From Thalassolituus sp034111725 (GTDB lineage Bacteria > Pseudomonadota > Gammaproteobacteria > Pseudomonadales > Oceanobacteraceae): a stretch of 64,000 nucleotides of DNA. The notes under the pieces were generated by a model. It saw nothing but the letters and a program-made list of their open reading frames with translations, ran no database searches and was not told the DNA's origin. Numbering within the stretch: the stretch's first letter is position 1; every line of letters begins with the position of its first letter. The translations under genes were made by a program, and so were the position numbers. The DNA is taken from contig NZ_JAWUWR010000077.1 of NCBI RefSeq assembly GCF_034111725.1, positions 13,615-77,614 on the forward strand, read 5' to 3'. This document shows, piece by piece, positions 19,015 to 28,256 of this stretch.

Positions 19015-19509
19015 TTAAAGCACGGCAAGTGCCGCACTGTAGTTCGGCTCATCAGCGGTTTCTGCCACTTGCTCAGTATGCAGAACCTTGCCGTCAGTAT
19101 CCAAAACCACAACCGAACGAGACAACAACTTGGTCAACGGACCTGTAGCGAAATTTACACCATAATCGTCGCCGAAACTTGAACGGAAGGCAGAGCCAAC
19201 CTTGACGTTATCAATACCCTCAGCACCGCAAAAGCGTCCTAATGCGAACGGCAAATCCGCAGAAACGCATACCACGGCGACGTTATCTAAGGATGCCGCT
19301 TGCTCGTTAAATTTGCGCACCGAAGTCGCACAGGTTGGTGTATCAATCGATGGGAAAATATTCAACACAACGCGCTTACCCGCTAAGCTCGCCGACGTTA
19401 AATCTGATAGATCGCCAGCACTGAGATTAAACTCAGGAGCAACTGATCCAACCGCTGGTAATGTGCCGACGGTTTCGAATGGATTGCCTTTCAAAGTAAC
19501 TGTAGCCAT
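19015..19509 (-). CDS. tpx: Thiol peroxidase
   Basis: 164 residues, the usual Tpx length. The peroxidatic cysteine is Cys60 in PSIDTPTCATSVRKFN, the resolving cysteine is Cys94 in GRFCGAEG: the atypical 2-Cys spacing of Tpx. It reduces hydrogen peroxide and alkyl hydroperoxides using thioredoxin. The AGGAGTTAG leader is strong, and a hairpin terminator follows. Monocistronic. Confidence 0.96.
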   Translation of the reverse strand: MATVTLKGNPFETVGTLPAVGSVAPEFNLSAGDLSDLTSASLAGKRVVLNIFPSIDTPTCATSVRKFNEQAASLDNVAVVCVSADLPFALGRFCGAEGIDNVKVGSAFRSSFGDDYGVNFATGPLTKLLSRSVVVLDTDGKVLHTEQVAETADEPNYSAALAVL

Positions 19510-19665
19510 GACTAACTCCTAATAAAGAAACATAAACAGATGGGCACTACTATGAAACGATATGCCGCTAAGGGCAAGATACCTGAGTAAAACAGTATGG
19601 ATTTTTATCGGAACAATCTAATAAATATCGGTCACCGTCACCTACCCGCCAATAATCTACAAAAA

Positions 19666-19689
19666 AGCCGTTGCGACCACGCAACGGCT
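19666..19689 (-). terminator. Intrinsic terminator of the cupredoxin-to-globin operon
   Basis: AGCCGTTGCG / CGCAACGGCT, 10-bp perfect arms around a 4-nt loop. Read on the minus strand it is followed by TTTTTT, 35 nt beyond the globin stop. Confidence 0.88.
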
Positions 19690-19723
19690 CAAGATAAGTA
19701 GAATCGGTGAACAGTATTAGGGG

Positions 19724-20146
19724 TTAGCGATGAATAATCGCTGGGCGCATTGGTGCTAAACGCTGAATAAGACGATTTTGATCCGCATACGATACACCTT
19801 GGCTGGTCATCGCATTTTGCAAGAGTTCAACTACGCGGTTGAACTGGCTCTTATCAATCTGCATGCCAGCATGGACAGCTTCCATGGTATCGCCGGTGTA
19901 TTCACACGGCCCATTACTCACCATACAAAACTGCTCTTGAAGTTTAGTCCGCAGCCGCTCGATATCCGTATTCTTAAAGAAAGGATAGATATTTTTGTCG
20001 AAAGAAATTTCCGTAATAAAATCGTCGACTATATTAGCAACTCCCTGCTGACCACCTAAATCATCATACAAGGTATCAGCTTGGGCAAAAGAGACCATCG
20101 CACTCAAGGCTGCAACAGCAAGCATCTGTTTTATGATTATTGTCAT
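19724..20146 (-). CDS. Exported group-1 truncated globin-like protein
   Basis: 140 residues from the ATG at 20146, chosen because AAGGAGTTCATT lies just upstream and the start opens on a signal peptide (QMLAVAALSAMVSFAQA). The mature part has the truncated-haemoglobin pattern: YDDLGGQQGVANIVDDF, YPFFKN, FCMVSNGPCEYTG, and the probable proximal His in VHAGMQIDKSQF. A signal peptide on a truncated globin points to a periplasmic role in O2, NO or redox chemistry. Last gene of a four-gene operon, 31 nt after the DUF3034 stop. Two cysteines (FCMVSNGPC) could form a disulfide. Confidence 0.82.
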   Translation of the reverse strand: MTIIIKQMLAVAALSAMVSFAQADTLYDDLGGQQGVANIVDDFITEISFDKNIYPFFKNTDIERLRTKLQEQFCMVSNGPCEYTGDTMEAVHAGMQIDKSQFNRVVELLQNAMTSQGVSYADQNRLIQRLAPMRPAIIHR

Positions 20147-20177
20147 AATGAACTCCTTAAACAGAAAGGCTCCAGCC

Positions 20178-21041
20178 TTATTTAAAATAACCAGTAATAG
20201 AAGCATACAGTCCGCTTTGATCTTCTGACCCTGCTATGCTGCCTAAATCCGCCCACGCAATGGTCAAATTAAGATTTTTATTAGGGAAGTAAGCAACAAA
20301 TACATCGGCAAATCTATCTTCTTTGAACGCCGACAAATTATCCGGTTTATATCGATATTCAGCACCAACCGCTAAGCCTTCGTCCAGTAATACCAAAGCC
20401 GATAATTCAGGCATCAATTTATAACTATTATTGTCGTCACCACCATATCCGAGCAGCCCCATTTGATTGGCTTTAGTAGCTCTTAATGTAGCGTTCCACA
20501 GCAGGTGATAACCCCCTAATGCTGCTAAATGCACTTTTGTGGCCGAAACATAAAAATCGGTACCAGTGTCACTGTCTTTAGCGCCAATGGCATCTGCAAT
20601 TTCGCCGTCAATGAGGCGCTTGTACTGAATACCAGCTGCTAGCTGTGGCATGCTGCTGTAAATAGCATCCCCAGCAATTTTATACTTAGCACCGTAAATC
20701 TCTTGCCTAATATCGACCGCTGTACCTTTTAGTTCAAAACGTTGCTGAGCTGCGGTTAGCTCAAAACGGTTACCATAGCTGAAGCCTATACCGTCAACAG
20801 TCATGCGAAAATCTTGAACATCCGTTAGCGTATGAAACGCACTCACGCTGGTTTGATTCTCTTCACTGTAACCGGTCATTAGCGCCCACGGCACCAATCC
20901 GCCGCCCGCACTACCTTCAACTTGGGTTACTCCCGAGGTTGCAATCAAACGTCCATCTGCATGTGTAGATAGCGCCATCATTAACCCTGCAGCAACACTA
21001 GTCATCGTGCGAACACTGGTTAAATATGATGAATTTTTCAT
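20178..21041 (-). CDS. DUF3034 family outer-membrane-like protein
   Basis: 287 residues with a signal peptide (MTSVAAGLMMALSTHA) and alternating beta-strand segments with an aromatic C-terminal strand (LYASITGYF). The GRLIATSGVTQVEGSAGGGLVPWALMTGYS-region matches the start of DUF3034 proteins, which are predicted small beta-barrels of unknown function. The GCGGAGTAAATT leader lies just before the ATG, 3 nt after the GGDEF/EAL gene. The presence of a barrel with a periplasmic cupredoxin and globin suggests an envelope redox system. Confidence 0.72.
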   Translation of the reverse strand: MKNSSYLTSVRTMTSVAAGLMMALSTHADGRLIATSGVTQVEGSAGGGLVPWALMTGYSEENQTSVSAFHTLTDVQDFRMTVDGIGFSYGNRFELTAAQQRFELKGTAVDIRQEIYGAKYKIAGDAIYSSMPQLAAGIQYKRLIDGEIADAIGAKDSDTGTDFYVSATKVHLAALGGYHLLWNATLRATKANQMGLLGYGGDDNNSYKLMPELSALVLLDEGLAVGAEYRYKPDNLSAFKEDRFADVFVAYFPNKNLNLTIAWADLGSIAGSEDQSGLYASITGYFK

Positions 21042-21044
21042 AAT

Positions 21045-23417
21045 TTACTCCGCTTTCTCTGCAGTCTTAAACTCGTCTAACCACTTAACCAAAGCATCAA
21101 AAGCCATTGGGCGTGCTAGATAATAACCTTGAATATAATCGCAGCCAGCTTCTCTTAACCATTCTTGGGATGCGAAATCCTCAACCCCCTCAGCGATTAC
21201 CGAAAGGCCAAGTTCGTGTGCCATTGCTATAGTATTGCGTACAATAATTTGATCGTCTTTTTGCGTTGCTAATTTCAAAATAAAAAATTTATCTATTTTT
21301 AGTTCATTCAGAGGCATTTGTGCAAGTTTCGACAAGGCTGAATAACCGATACCGTAGTCATCCATAGATATTTGGAAGCCACGTTCGCGAAAATAATTTA
21401 GAAGTGCAAGTGATTTATCTACATCCGTCATCATGTCGCGCTCGGTAATTTCTAAGCAAACATCATGCGCTTCAAGATTATTTTGTTGTAACTTCTGTTC
21501 AATTAAAAACTTTAGCCCATCATCACTGAGATCTTGAGCCGACAAGTTGATCGACACTTGCATATTGATACCAGTACTTTTCAGACGTGCCTGATCATCC
21601 AGTACTCGACTAACCACCCACGCCGTTACTAAGCTAATTAATCCAGTTTGTTCAGCCAAATCAATAAACAAATCAGGCGGAATAAAACCATCATCTGGAT
21701 GGAACCAGCGTATCAGTGCCTCTGATTTCTCTACCTCACCCGTGCGCAGATTCATCTTTGGCTGATAGTACATTTGCAATTGGCCGTCATCTTTTTGCAA
21801 TGCTTCTTTCAAAGAACGAAGTATTTTCAGCTTACGCAAATGAACTTTATCCTGCCCTTCTTGATAAACGTAAAGACGCTCGTTAATCGTAATCGCATGT
21901 TCATTGGCAATATTACCCCGCCTCACTAACAAGCCAGCTGTATCCGCCTGCTGCGGATAAGCAATAGCGCCAGCACGAGCATCAATATTTAGGCTTATGC
22001 CATTGATTTGCATCGGAGCTGATAATGCATTGAGAATCTGCATGCACATTAACCGTGTGTCATTTTCTGTTTGATCTGCTCTTGCAGCTAAAATCAAACA
22101 AAATTCATCGGCGGATAAACGCGCAGCAGCACCATCTAAAGCTGTCGCCTTAATACGTTGAGCAATATTGATTAGACAAGTATCCCCTACTTCAATACCT
22201 AGTGAATCATTAATACTCTTGAAACCACGTAGATTAATGCCCATTAGCACGAAGGGTTTATTTATTTCGACAAAACGCTCAATTGATGCCAACATACTGT
22301 CACGATTTAATAGGCCAGTTAGACTGTCATGGGTCGCCTGATAAACGATTTTTTTCTCACGCTCCGCTAGGTCGACGTTCATGGTTCTAAAAGCCGATAT
22401 CAATGTTTGAATTTCATAACTGCCACGTTTTGGCGGCGCCACCAACTGATAATCCCCTTTAGCAATGGATTGCGCTGCTGTCACTAAGTTTTTAAGCGGT
22501 ACAGTTAATCCATTGGCAATTAAGCCGCTGCCGAGAATGGCTAAAACAACAATAACAATAGCGATCTGTAATATTCGATTACGCAGGTGTTCATACTCGT
22601 CGTAAAAACGTGTTAAGTCTTCGGTTAAAACAACCTGTACCGCCGACTCGCTATTTGACGAGATGTCCAACATTCGACTGGCGTATCGTTGGCTAGTCTC
22701 GAACGGTAAACGGATAAGACTTTGAACCGTTTCGGGTGCTCTTAGGGCAGCTCCGACGGCTTCCAATGAAGGGAGAGTTGTCGCATATGCCCACGACTGT
22801 TGACCATTAGCTTCGGTATCGGCTTTTTCTATGAACGTGACATCAACACCCGAGCCTTTGCCTAACACTCGGGCTAAATCTTCATTCATTTCAAAGCCGA
22901 CACCGGCAATAGCAACCACTCTGGGGGCTTTTACTGGAATCAATAACAATTGATAAATATGCTCACCGAGAACATAAAAATCTGCTCGCATTTCTCCCTG
23001 CAAAGCATCCATAAAGGGCGCTTTGTAAGCAAACTTAGAGCCTTTAAGAATATCGATATTGCTACTTGCAAGAATGTTTCCGTCAAGATCACTAAGAAAC
23101 ATCAGATCAGAATTAATCCTTGCACCGTGATTTTCGAGCATACTTCCAACAGTGCCAGCATCATTACTGGCCACTGCTTGTTTGAAGCCAAAATCAGATA
23201 CTAAGATTTGCGCCGCACCTAGCAATTGCTCTCGACGCACATCAATAGTGCCCTGAAAAGCTTCCACGGCCATATCAATATCTTCATTAACGCTCAGCTT
23301 AGTGGCATTGCCTGTGCTGACCAAAACAACCAATAATATTGCACTAAGCGTTAACGAGGTTAAGCCCGCAGCGAATGCGAGTATTTGACTTCGAAGACTA
23401 TTAAAAAATATTGGCAC
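21045..23417 (-). CDS. Membrane GGDEF/EAL protein with periplasmic sensor and HAMP domain
   Basis: 790 residues from the GTG at 23417, which has GCAGGTAAC upstream and lies 4 nt beyond the cupredoxin stop; an in-frame TTG at 23444 is less likely. Order: helix at about 10-30, periplasmic sensor (about 35-275), second helix near 285-305, HAMP, GGDEF (about 360-510), EAL (about 525-785). The GGDEF motif is degenerate (SADEF). The EAL domain keeps EALIRW, the ITERDMM glutamate, DDYGIGYSAL and AEGVED. It is predicted to act as a c-di-GMP phosphodiesterase that responds to a periplasmic cue, with the GGDEF domain regulatory. Confidence 0.88.
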   Translation of the reverse strand: MPIFFNSLRSQILAFAAGLTSLTLSAILLVVLVSTGNATKLSVNEDIDMAVEAFQGTIDVRREQLLGAAQILVSDFGFKQAVASNDAGTVGSMLENHGARINSDLMFLSDLDGNILASSNIDILKGSKFAYKAPFMDALQGEMRADFYVLGEHIYQLLLIPVKAPRVVAIAGVGFEMNEDLARVLGKGSGVDVTFIEKADTEANGQQSWAYATTLPSLEAVGAALRAPETVQSLIRLPFETSQRYASRMLDISSNSESAVQVVLTEDLTRFYDEYEHLRNRILQIAIVIVVLAILGSGLIANGLTVPLKNLVTAAQSIAKGDYQLVAPPKRGSYEIQTLISAFRTMNVDLAEREKKIVYQATHDSLTGLLNRDSMLASIERFVEINKPFVLMGINLRGFKSINDSLGIEVGDTCLINIAQRIKATALDGAAARLSADEFCLILAARADQTENDTRLMCMQILNALSAPMQINGISLNIDARAGAIAYPQQADTAGLLVRRGNIANEHAITINERLYVYQEGQDKVHLRKLKILRSLKEALQKDDGQLQMYYQPKMNLRTGEVEKSEALIRWFHPDDGFIPPDLFIDLAEQTGLISLVTAWVVSRVLDDQARLKSTGINMQVSINLSAQDLSDDGLKFLIEQKLQQNNLEAHDVCLEITERDMMTDVDKSLALLNYFRERGFQISMDDYGIGYSALSKLAQMPLNELKIDKFFILKLATQKDDQIIVRNTIAMAHELGLSVIAEGVEDFASQEWLREAGCDYIQGYYLARPMAFDALVKWLDEFKTAEKAE

Positions 23418-23421
23418 TCTG

Positions 23422-24114
23422 TTACCTGCGCAACGAATTACCAAAGCCTTTGGCGGCAGGGGCCACCGGCTCTGGAGCAGAAACAGCGAGTGGCAGAACT
23501 ATGGTGTAATGAGAATCATCACTTTTAGTGGTCTGAAATTCGTCACTACCCAATACCATTCTAGCGGACTCATCAAAGGAATAGCGTTGATGCCATAGGG
23601 AAATTTGTTTGAATTTAGCAGAGAGATTAAAAGACACAGTGCCTTGGTTATCGGTCATACGAGCATATGCACTATCCGCTACGTAGATATACCCAAGCAT
23701 ATCGTCATGAATATTACAGCCGAGAACAACGACACCCGCATTGTCGAACAAGACAGGCTCATCGGGTTTATTCGCATACAGTTTGATTTCAAATGGCTTT
23801 GGTTTTGAAAACGAGTAAACATGGTGGCGAATATTATCGCTGTTGGGAAAGCTAACATTTTGCCCTTGCTGTACCAGTAAAACATGCGGTTTAAACTGAC
23901 GCTCCACTTGGTCCATGATGGCGTTCTCCGCATTCGGTTGCGGCGAGGAATCGGATAAACCAAGAATAGATACCACAGCGCCTTCGACCGCTTTGCCACT
24001 TTCATCAACAATGGTGAAGGTAATAGGCTGTGCAAGAACAAGACAGGTAGCGGTTGCACAAACCAAGCTAACCAGGAAGCGGACTAAGTACTGCGCGCTT
24101 TTAAGTAAGGTCAC
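23422..24114 (-). CDS. Periplasmic cupredoxin-like protein (methylamine utilization protein type)
   Basis: 230 residues with an N-terminal signal sequence ending LVLAQP. After a beta-rich N-terminal stretch comes a plastocyanin-like region with a full type-1 copper ligand set: His97/98 in RHHVYSF, then Cys133-x2-His136-x2-Met139 in GCNIHDDM. The start is a GTG with AGGAATC upstream. Annotations call such proteins methylamine utilization proteins, but no methylamine dehydrogenase genes are nearby. First gene of the operon; likely electron transfer or copper binding in the periplasm. Confidence 0.78.
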   Translation of the reverse strand: MTLLKSAQYLVRFLVSLVCATATCLVLAQPITFTIVDESGKAVEGAVVSILGLSDSSPQPNAENAIMDQVERQFKPHVLLVQQGQNVSFPNSDNIRHHVYSFSKPKPFEIKLYANKPDEPVLFDNAGVVVLGCNIHDDMLGYIYVADSAYARMTDNQGTVSFNLSAKFKQISLWHQRYSFDESARMVLGSDEFQTTKSDDSHYTIVLPLAVSAPEPVAPAAKGFGNSLRR

Positions 24115-24204
24115 ACCCGATTCCTAAAAAGTTACAACGAGTCACATAACTCTAGTAATAGATCAGGGTTTTAGCAAAGTGAGAACGGAACTAAATCAAG
24201 CTGA

Positions 24205-24828
24205 TTAGGGATCACGTTTGACTTTAAATTTGGTCAGCTTTATCCACATTAATGCCGTGGATATAACGTCACCAAGTGCGGTATGACGGTCGATAATAGG
24301 CACATTCAAGTCTTTCGCGAGTCCTTCAAAGGTGAGATCTAACGCTAGCTCAGGGATATAGCGCCGTTTCTGGCGAACATAGAGTTCTGAAACCTCGATA
24401 AATCGATTGGGTAGTTGAAAATGATATAGCTCCCGAATATATCGATTAAGTATTGCCCTATCGTATTCGATATAAAAACCGCAAATTGGACGGTTCCCAA
24501 TGAAATCCAATAACCTCTCAATGGCTTCAGCTGCTGCCACACCATTCAGCCGATCCTCGCGGCGCAGATAATGAACTTTGACAGCATTAGGATCGGTGAC
24601 CGCGTTGGAGTTAATCATTAGATCTAAGGCATCCGACAACTGGATATGCTGACCCTTTACCACCACTGCCGCAACACTCAGAAGCTCGCCTTTCTTACGA
24701 TCGAACATGCTGGTCTCGCAATCGAGTACCACTATCTCGTCGCCCTTGTACGGCTCCTCCATGATCGACCAACGCTCAGGTGGTGGCGAGTACCAAGGCA
24801 TCCGGCGACCCAGCCAGTGCGGAATCAT
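24205..24828 (-). CDS. DnaQ-like 3'-5' exonuclease (DEDDh)
   Basis: 207 residues with the DEDDh exonuclease pattern: VVLDCETS (D-x-E), FYIEYDRAILNRYI (second Asp) and RHTALGDVIST (His and Asp). The start overlaps the DUF294 stop by 4 nt (ATGA), so the two are translationally coupled. This pairing behind an acetate-type symporter is known from related gammaproteobacteria. A role in nucleic acid or nucleotide turnover linked to the DUF294 signal protein is inferred. Confidence 0.82.
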   Translation of the reverse strand: MIPHWLGRRMPWYSPPPERWSIMEEPYKGDEIVVLDCETSMFDRKKGELLSVAAVVVKGQHIQLSDALDLMINSNAVTDPNAVKVHYLRREDRLNGVAAAEAIERLLDFIGNRPICGFYIEYDRAILNRYIRELYHFQLPNRFIEVSELYVRQKRRYIPELALDLTFEGLAKDLNVPIIDRHTALGDVISTALMWIKLTKFKVKRDP

Positions 24829-26624
24829 CCGAAGTTTTCCAAGTGATAATGACTCACTAATAGCTGTTTGAATTTTTTCACACGGTGCAAACCATGACGC
24901 AATAAACTGCGGTCGACACTGCGTAGTGGCTCGAGTTGTAACTTCTGCGTTAGCCCAGGGTTTTCTACCTCACGCTCAAGCTGTTGACGCAGGCGAATGC
25001 GTAAAAATAAAATCAGCGCATCTTTAAGTCCTTGGGCAACTTCAGCATCCAATACATTTAGTGCTAAGAGGCGATCTATGCGATCCAAGGTTCCTGTGTC
25101 AGAAATTCCGTATTCAAACGCTAATGCTCTAACACCATGTACCAAGGGGAAAATGCCCCCTTTTTTGATATCAATCGTGCCATGGTCTTCGCGAATTTTC
25201 CCTAACAAGGTTAATGGTGTTTCAAACTGCAATGCAGGACGAGCGAACCATGCCGATGTCACGCTAGAACGCAGTGCAGGGGTTTGCCAATGCGATTTAA
25301 GCCCGCGAAAGAGATCTGAATTGCCACATACCACCTCGGCATCAATGAAAATAGCCATATTCATCATCGGCTCAGGTGTTGATGCTTGTAGCCAGCGGGC
25401 CACTCGCTGCTGCCAACCCTCTACAGTATGAATCCATGCGTCGTTAATAAACATGACGCCGCCAGGACAAGGCGGATAACCAAAATCCAATAGTATTTGA
25501 TGAAGTTTATGCAGTATCGGCATCACCGCTTCACGGTCGTGGTCGTCCTTTAAAATCACAGCATTGTCTTGATCTGTTTTTAAAATTTGTTCGCCACGCC
25601 CTTCACTGCCCAATACCAGAATACAAAAACGTGATTGTAATCGCTCCGGCACGACCAATTCAAAAGCCCGCTGGATTAAACGGCGATTCAAGGTTGTAAT
25701 CAACGACATGATAGCGATGATCTTCACCCCTTGCCCCGATAAACTGCGAATCAAAACATCGAGTCGCCCGGCCGCTACAACCAAATCTTGAACGTTCTTT
25801 GCTTGCTCTATGCGCATAGCAATCACATGAGAATGGGTCGAAAATGCGCTAAGCATGTCCATCAATTCAAGGGTGCCGACTATCACGTCATCGTGCATCA
25901 CCACCACACGTTCAATATGGTGCTGCGTCATTTTGATTAAGGCGTTGAACAGAAAATCGCCCTGTTCCACGGTAATTAAACCAAATTGAGCGATATCCCC
26001 CACTTTGTCGTTACGATCAGAATCGCCGAGCAGCACTGCACGTAATAAATCCGTACCGGTGACAATTCCGACACCCTCAGTCGTTTTAACTAAGACTGCA
26101 TCGTATTTTTGTTCATCCATCATTGCGGCTACACGAGCAAGACTGGTTTGACCAGTAACATAGACTGGAGCGCGCATAGTATCGCCATCAATACGCGATA
26201 AAATAAACTCAGATACATCGCCATCCTGTTGTTCAACCAGCGATTGCTGAGTACCTAAGTCCGTTTTAAAATAAATTGAAAAATCACTAGAAGTATTTAA
26301 CAGCTGTACGAAATCGGCTGTTTTTAATAGGTAACAGAGAGTTTCTTCCACCGCGACATAGCGATGCTTACAGGCAGATTCAAGTATTGCCCGAACATCA
26401 AACAAGTCTTCTTTACCGTACTGAGAAAATACTTGTCCGTCGTCATCGGTTTCTTCGACGACACCTTTATATACAATGAATAAACCGGGAGAAGCCTGAC
26501 CAATATCTAAAATTGCAGCACCTGTAGGGAAAAATACTAAATCCAAACGGCTGATCAACCATTGCAGTTGCTCTTCGGCTAAAAAGCTAAATGGAGGTTG
26601 ATCTAGATTGATTTGAATACTCAT
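24825..26624 (-). CDS. DUF294 nucleotidyltransferase-like signalling protein with cNMP and CBS domains
   Basis: 599 residues. Order: cyclic-nucleotide-binding-like domain (about 10-125), CBS pair (about 150-270), a DUF294 nucleotidyltransferase-like domain with GSEGRGEQ and TDQDNAVI near residue 335, and a C-terminal DUF294_C helical domain. The catalytic region resembles GlnD-type uridylyltransferases, but the target is unknown. It is encoded 51 nt after the symporter, so it may sense nucleotides (cAMP, ATP/AMP through CBS) and adjust acetate uptake. Cytoplasmic. Confidence 0.85.
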   Translation of the reverse strand: MSIQINLDQPPFSFLAEEQLQWLISRLDLVFFPTGAAILDIGQASPGLFIVYKGVVEETDDDGQVFSQYGKEDLFDVRAILESACKHRYVAVEETLCYLLKTADFVQLLNTSSDFSIYFKTDLGTQQSLVEQQDGDVSEFILSRIDGDTMRAPVYVTGQTSLARVAAMMDEQKYDAVLVKTTEGVGIVTGTDLLRAVLLGDSDRNDKVGDIAQFGLITVEQGDFLFNALIKMTQHHIERVVVMHDDVIVGTLELMDMLSAFSTHSHVIAMRIEQAKNVQDLVVAAGRLDVLIRSLSGQGVKIIAIMSLITTLNRRLIQRAFELVVPERLQSRFCILVLGSEGRGEQILKTDQDNAVILKDDHDREAVMPILHKLHQILLDFGYPPCPGGVMFINDAWIHTVEGWQQRVARWLQASTPEPMMNMAIFIDAEVVCGNSDLFRGLKSHWQTPALRSSVTSAWFARPALQFETPLTLLGKIREDHGTIDIKKGGIFPLVHGVRALAFEYGISDTGTLDRIDRLLALNVLDAEVAQGLKDALILFLRIRLRQQLEREVENPGLTQKLQLEPLRSVDRSLLRHGLHRVKKFKQLLVSHYHLENFG

Positions 26625-26675
26625 ATTATTCCCTAAGCGATCATTTATGACAGCAATAGTGCTTTGTTAAAGCGA

Positions 26676-28256
26676 TTAATCAAGCTGTGGAAATTCCTGC
26701 TGGCGCTCATGAGCACCTAATTCAGAACGGTCACTAAGTGAAAAATACACGATAACCACAAAGCCAATCGTGACCGATAGCAAGGCAGGGTTCGACCAAG
26801 CAAAGATTGGCTCACTAAAACCAAATCCATCGACCCAAATCGCTGGGCCAAAAACAATACACAGTAAAACCACAGACAAACTTAACCCGCCCCCTATTAC
26901 AGCGCCTCTTGTCGTCAACCCCTGCCAATACAAGGCTAAGGTTAACAAAGGAAAACTCACACTGGCGGCGATGGCGAAGGCCAAACCGACAATATAAGCA
27001 ACATTTTGCCCACGCATCAGTATGGCCACTAAAGCGGCAAGCAATATCAAACCAACCACAGAGCTACTGTGAATTAATCGTTGCTTGTCGTAACTTCGAC
27101 CGGGATTGACCGTTACCGCATACCAGTCATGAGAAATAGCCGATGCCCCCGAGAGAAGTAATGCGGTCATCACCGATATGAGCACCACAAATAACACCGC
27201 CGCTAAAAGGCCGGTTAAGATCGGACCTCCGACCCCTAATGCCAATTGTAATGCGACTAAATTCCCTCCGTTATTCGCCACCGATATGTTCATTTCTGGA
27301 TGTAAATCCAACAAACGTAAAGCCGCGAAGCCAACAACGAATGTCAGTAAATAGAATCCACCAATAAATCCGATGGCATAAAATACCGACATTCTGGCGC
27401 GGCGAGGATCAGCAACCGAAAAAAACCGCGTTAATACATGCGGCAGGCCTGCCGTACCAAAAAGCAAAGCGACCCCTAAACTCAGTTGTGATAAAGCCCC
27501 TTGCTCTTGTAATGCCGAGGAGGCTAACAGTAAAGGCTGTTGGTGATGATCACTGGCAAATAATGTGGTGATATCTACATCCGTTTGCAATAACCCCATA
27601 ATTACCAATAACAAAGTCGTTAATAGCATGACGACAGCTTTAACCACTTGGGCGCGAGTAGAAAATAACAAGCCACCAGCAATACCTAACAGCGCAGTCA
27701 ATATCCCAATCACGACTACGCTACCAATGTAAGGCAACGAAAATAAATACGCAGCTAGATGTCCGGCGGCTACCAACTGCGCCGCTAAATACAGCACTAC
27801 AACCGGCACACTCGCAGCCATTGCGACACGAGCAACCGCTGAGCGCTGCAACCTTACCGCTAAAATATCAGTAAGAGTGAAACGCCCAAGCCGTCGTAAG
27901 CGCTCGGCAAATAAGACTAAAATCAGAGGCCAGCCAGCAAAGAAACCGACGGCATACAACAAACCATGATAACCACTTAAAGCTATCATGCCGGCAATGC
28001 CTAAAAACGAAGCAGCCGACAAATAATCGCCGGTAATCGCTAGGCCATTGCGAACACCGCCGTTATCGCGTCCAGAGGCATAAAATTCGGCAGCAGTGCG
28101 GATTCGGCGACCGCTCCACAATAATAAGAGTCCTAATGGGATTAAGAAAAAAACGAAGTAGCGAGGATCCGGCGCTGTCAAAATAGCTACACTACTATTG
28201 TCAGCAAAACCTTGGGAGGTGGATGATAAAAGCAATAAGCTGAGCAGCCACTTCAT
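26676..28256 (-). CDS. actP: Cation/acetate symporter (ActP-like)
   Basis: 526 residues with an N-terminal signal-like helix and about 13 further helices. SSS-family blocks are present: FYASGRDNGGVRNGLAITGDYLSAASFLG near residue 60 and GTAGLPHVLTRFFSVAD near 270. It is close to the YjcG/ActP acetate permease and follows a DUF485 gene with a 4-nt overlap, the standard yjcH-actP order. Proposed role: Na+-coupled uptake of acetate for the Acs enzyme. Confidence 0.87.
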   Translation of the reverse strand: MKWLLSLLLLSSTSQGFADNSSVAILTAPDPRYFVFFLIPLGLLLLWSGRRIRTAAEFYASGRDNGGVRNGLAITGDYLSAASFLGIAGMIALSGYHGLLYAVGFFAGWPLILVLFAERLRRLGRFTLTDILAVRLQRSAVARVAMAASVPVVVLYLAAQLVAAGHLAAYLFSLPYIGSVVVIGILTALLGIAGGLLFSTRAQVVKAVVMLLTTLLLVIMGLLQTDVDITTLFASDHHQQPLLLASSALQEQGALSQLSLGVALLFGTAGLPHVLTRFFSVADPRRARMSVFYAIGFIGGFYLLTFVVGFAALRLLDLHPEMNISVANNGGNLVALQLALGVGGPILTGLLAAVLFVVLISVMTALLLSGASAISHDWYAVTVNPGRSYDKQRLIHSSSVVGLILLAALVAILMRGQNVAYIVGLAFAIAASVSFPLLTLALYWQGLTTRGAVIGGGLSLSVVLLCIVFGPAIWVDGFGFSEPIFAWSNPALLSVTIGFVVIVYFSLSDRSELGAHERQQEFPQLD

